5,871 nt of DNA from Nitrospirota bacterium (GTDB lineage Bacteria; Nitrospirota; Thermodesulfovibrionia; UBA6902; BMS3Bbin08), in the NCBI GenBank assembly GCA_016208845.1, contig JACQXH010000267.1, forward strand, positions 1 through 5,871, read 5' to 3'. Numbering within the stretch: position 1 is the first letter of the stretch; each line of letters starts with the position of its first letter. Both the position numbers and the translations under genes were made by a program. Under the pieces are notes generated by a model. That model was given only the letters and a program-made list of their open reading frames with translations, was not told the DNA's origin and did not search any database. This document shows positions 4,583-5,871 of this stretch, piece by piece.

Positions 4583-5830
4583 ATGAAAATTAATAAACAA
4601 AAAAAAGTATTATTGACCGGCGCGACCGGATTGATCGGCTCTTACTTATTGAAGCTCCTGCTTCAGAAAGGCCTTAAGGTCTATGTTTTGGCACGGGATA
4701 AAAATGGCAGAGACGCTGGAGACAGAGTAAGAGAGATATTAAAATTCTGGGATAAGGATATTCTACCCAAACACCCAGAGCATATTCATGGTGCAAAGGA
4801 ACTTCGAAATGTCATTCCTGCGAAAGCAGGAATCCAGAGAAGGGAATTGGATTCTCGTTTTCACGGGAAACCCTGGATTCCGTGTCAAGCACGGAATGAC
4901 AAAGGAGGAGTATTTTTAGGGCAAAAAGCGCATAACCTCGTGGTGTTAAATGGCGACATAACCCAAAAGGATCTGGGACTGTCAAGACACGACATAAAGG
5001 TGCTAATCTCTGAAACAGACGAGATTTTCCACAGTGCCGCAGTGACTCAGTTTAACCGGCCGTTGGAGCAGGTCAGACGAGTAAATTCTGAGGGGACAAG
5101 AAATATATTGGAGCTGGCTGTTTTATGCAAAGCAAAAGGCAGGCTCGGCAAAGTAAATCATATAAGCACTGCCTATGTTTGCGGAGATTATGAAGGAGTT
5201 TTTAAAGAGGACGATTTAGAAGTAGGGCAAAAATTCAACAATACTTATACCCAAACCAAATTTGAGGCAGAGAAATTAGTTGAGAAATACAGAAAAAAAG
5301 GCTTGCGGATAGATATATTCAGGCCGCCTTTAGTTATAGGAGAGGCATCATCAGGAAAGACCATAACCTTCCAGCAGAGCATTTATCAGCTCCTTCATAT
5401 ATGGAATCTGGAGCTCTTTACTTATTTCCCGGGAAAAGATTTAGAGTTAAACGTAGCATTTGTAGATGACCTTTGTAAGGCAATATTTAAGATATCGTCT
5501 TCAACATCTGCTACCAATAAAACTTATCATCTTTTCAATTACAAGACCGTGTCATTAAAAACTGTGCTGGACGGTTCGAGTAAATTCTTAGGCTTCAAAA
5601 AGCCCGATATGGTGTCACGGGATGACTTTTTTAAAAAAAATCCTTCGCCGGCACAGAAACTGCTTCTGGCAAACAATATACTTCTGATCAATAATAATGT
5701 GAGACTAAATTCAAAAAGGACCAACAAAATCCTGGCGCGGTATGGCTTTAAGTTTTCAGATTTAAATAGAGATTCTTTTCGGAAACTATTGGAATATTGT
5801 GTAAGGGAAGGTTTTTTAAGGAAGAGATAA
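4583..5830 (+). CDS. Extended SDR, thioester-reductase-like (NAD_binding_4 / male-sterility type)
   Basis: Read from ATG 4583 the protein has 415 residues. The Rossmann motif GATGLIG (13-19) follows VLLT, with HSAAVTQF near 150 and the RVNSEGTRNILELA helix. Catalytic STAY is at 195-198 and YTQTK, with the Tyr-Lys pair, at 222-226, followed by RPPLVIGE. This pattern is that of the NAD_binding_4 reductases, as in the terminal reductase domains of carboxylic acid reductases and some peptide synthetases, which reduce carrier-bound acyl thioesters with NADPH. Free-standing members have less certain substrates. In this cluster, reduction or release of the acyl-ACP is a reasonable inference. Residues 77-106 are encoded by an inserted repeat (4811-4900) in a variable region before the VVLNGDIT strand. 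A TTG start at 4568 is possible but lies in the hairpin stem; no Shine-Dalgarno precedes either start. The stop overlaps the next ATG (TAATG). Confidence 0.82.
   Translation: MKINKQKKVLLTGATGLIGSYLLKLLLQKGLKVYVLARDKNGRDAGDRVREILKFWDKDILPKHPEHIHGAKELRNVIPAKAGIQRRELDSRFHGKPWIPCQARNDKGGVFLGQKAHNLVVLNGDITQKDLGLSRHDIKVLISETDEIFHSAAVTQFNRPLEQVRRVNSEGTRNILELAVLCKAKGRLGKVNHISTAYVCGDYEGVFKEDDLEVGQKFNNTYTQTKFEAEKLVEKYRKKGLRIDIFRPPLVIGEASSGKTITFQQSIYQLLHIWNLELFTYFPGKDLELNVAFVDDLCKAIFKISSSTSATNKTYHLFNYKTVSLKTVLDGSSKFLGFKKPDMVSRDDFFKKNPSPAQKLLLANNILLINNNVRLNSKRTNKILARYGFKFSDLNRDSFRKLLEYCVREGFLRKR
4811..4900 (+). repeat. 90-bp dispersed palindromic repeat inserted in frame in the reductase gene
   Basis: It starts GTCATTCC and ends GGAATGAC. 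The left hairpin is ATTCCTGC-GAAA-GCAGGAAT (4814-4833) and the right one ATTCCGTG-TCAAG-CACGGAAT (4877-4897); the two halves are joined through inverted ATCCAG/CTGGAT. The length is exactly 30 codons with no stop, adding VIPAKAGIQ...CQARND to the protein. It is the same family as the intergenic palindromes at 2129-2202. Confidence 0.85.
5818..5824 (+). promoter_or_regulatory. Ribosome binding site of the last, partial gene
   Basis: AAGGAAG lies inside the 3' end of the reductase gene, 5 bases before the ATG at 5830, and supports that start. Confidence 0.65.
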
Positions 5831-5871
5831 TGAAGAATTTTAATATAAATAAAAAAGTAAACCCTAAAGGG
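5830..5871 (+). CDS. Start of an unidentified downstream gene, 3' partial
   Basis: ATG at 5830 shares its A with the reductase TAA stop (TAATG), and AAGGAAG sits at the right distance upstream. The visible 14 codons read MKNFNINKKVNPKG and run open to the window end. This is too short to assign a family. The overlap indicates it is co-transcribed and probably translationally coupled to the reductase. A ketoreductase, acyltransferase or ligase would complete the pathway, but nothing in these residues shows which, if any, it is. Confidence 0.6.
   Translation, partial: MKNFNINKKVNPKG

Overview
The window is a single-strand (+) run of biosynthetic genes from a bacterium whose genome is rich in small dispersed repeats. 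It encodes two ketosynthase-fold proteins, a free acyl carrier protein, a FabZ/FabA-type hot-dog dehydratase, an extended short-chain dehydrogenase of the thioester-reductase type, and the first codons of another gene. Together these look like a discrete-enzyme (type II) fatty-acid or polyketide-like assembly line. GxxExxY genes with CACAGAG/CACGGAT inverted repeats and GTCATTCC...GGAATGAC palindromes suggest an uncultivated, probably anaerobic lineage such as Omnitrophota, Nitrospirota or Desulfobacterota. That placement is a guess from texture; no marker gene is present.

Layout: 2-1198, ketosynthase-like protein missing only its N-terminal tip, with the catalytic Cys-His-His replaced by Tyr-Ser-Glu. 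1209-1640, GxxExxY protein inside an inverted-repeat unit (1229-1701). 1732-1968, acyl carrier protein with its own strong ribosome binding site. 1969-2308, non-coding and full of palindromic repeats. 2309-2752, dehydratase. 2752-3307, a second inverted-repeat unit carrying another GxxExxY gene (2892-3317). 3314-4534, ketosynthase with an intact triad. 4539-4575, perfect hairpin. 4583-5830, thioester-reductase-like protein interrupted in frame by a 90-bp repeat. 5830 to the end, start of a further gene.

How the genes may work together (inference): the intact ketosynthase would pair with the inactive homologue, as KS-alpha pairs with KS-beta/chain length factor, and extend a chain on the carrier protein. 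The dehydratase would introduce double bonds, and the reductase could release or process the acyl thioester with NAD(P)H. A ketoreductase is not seen here. The product is unknown.

The most unusual aspects are the non-standard loss of the triad in the first ketosynthase, the two GxxExxY units sitting almost exactly in intergenic gaps of one operon, and the repeat that has become part of the reductase protein.
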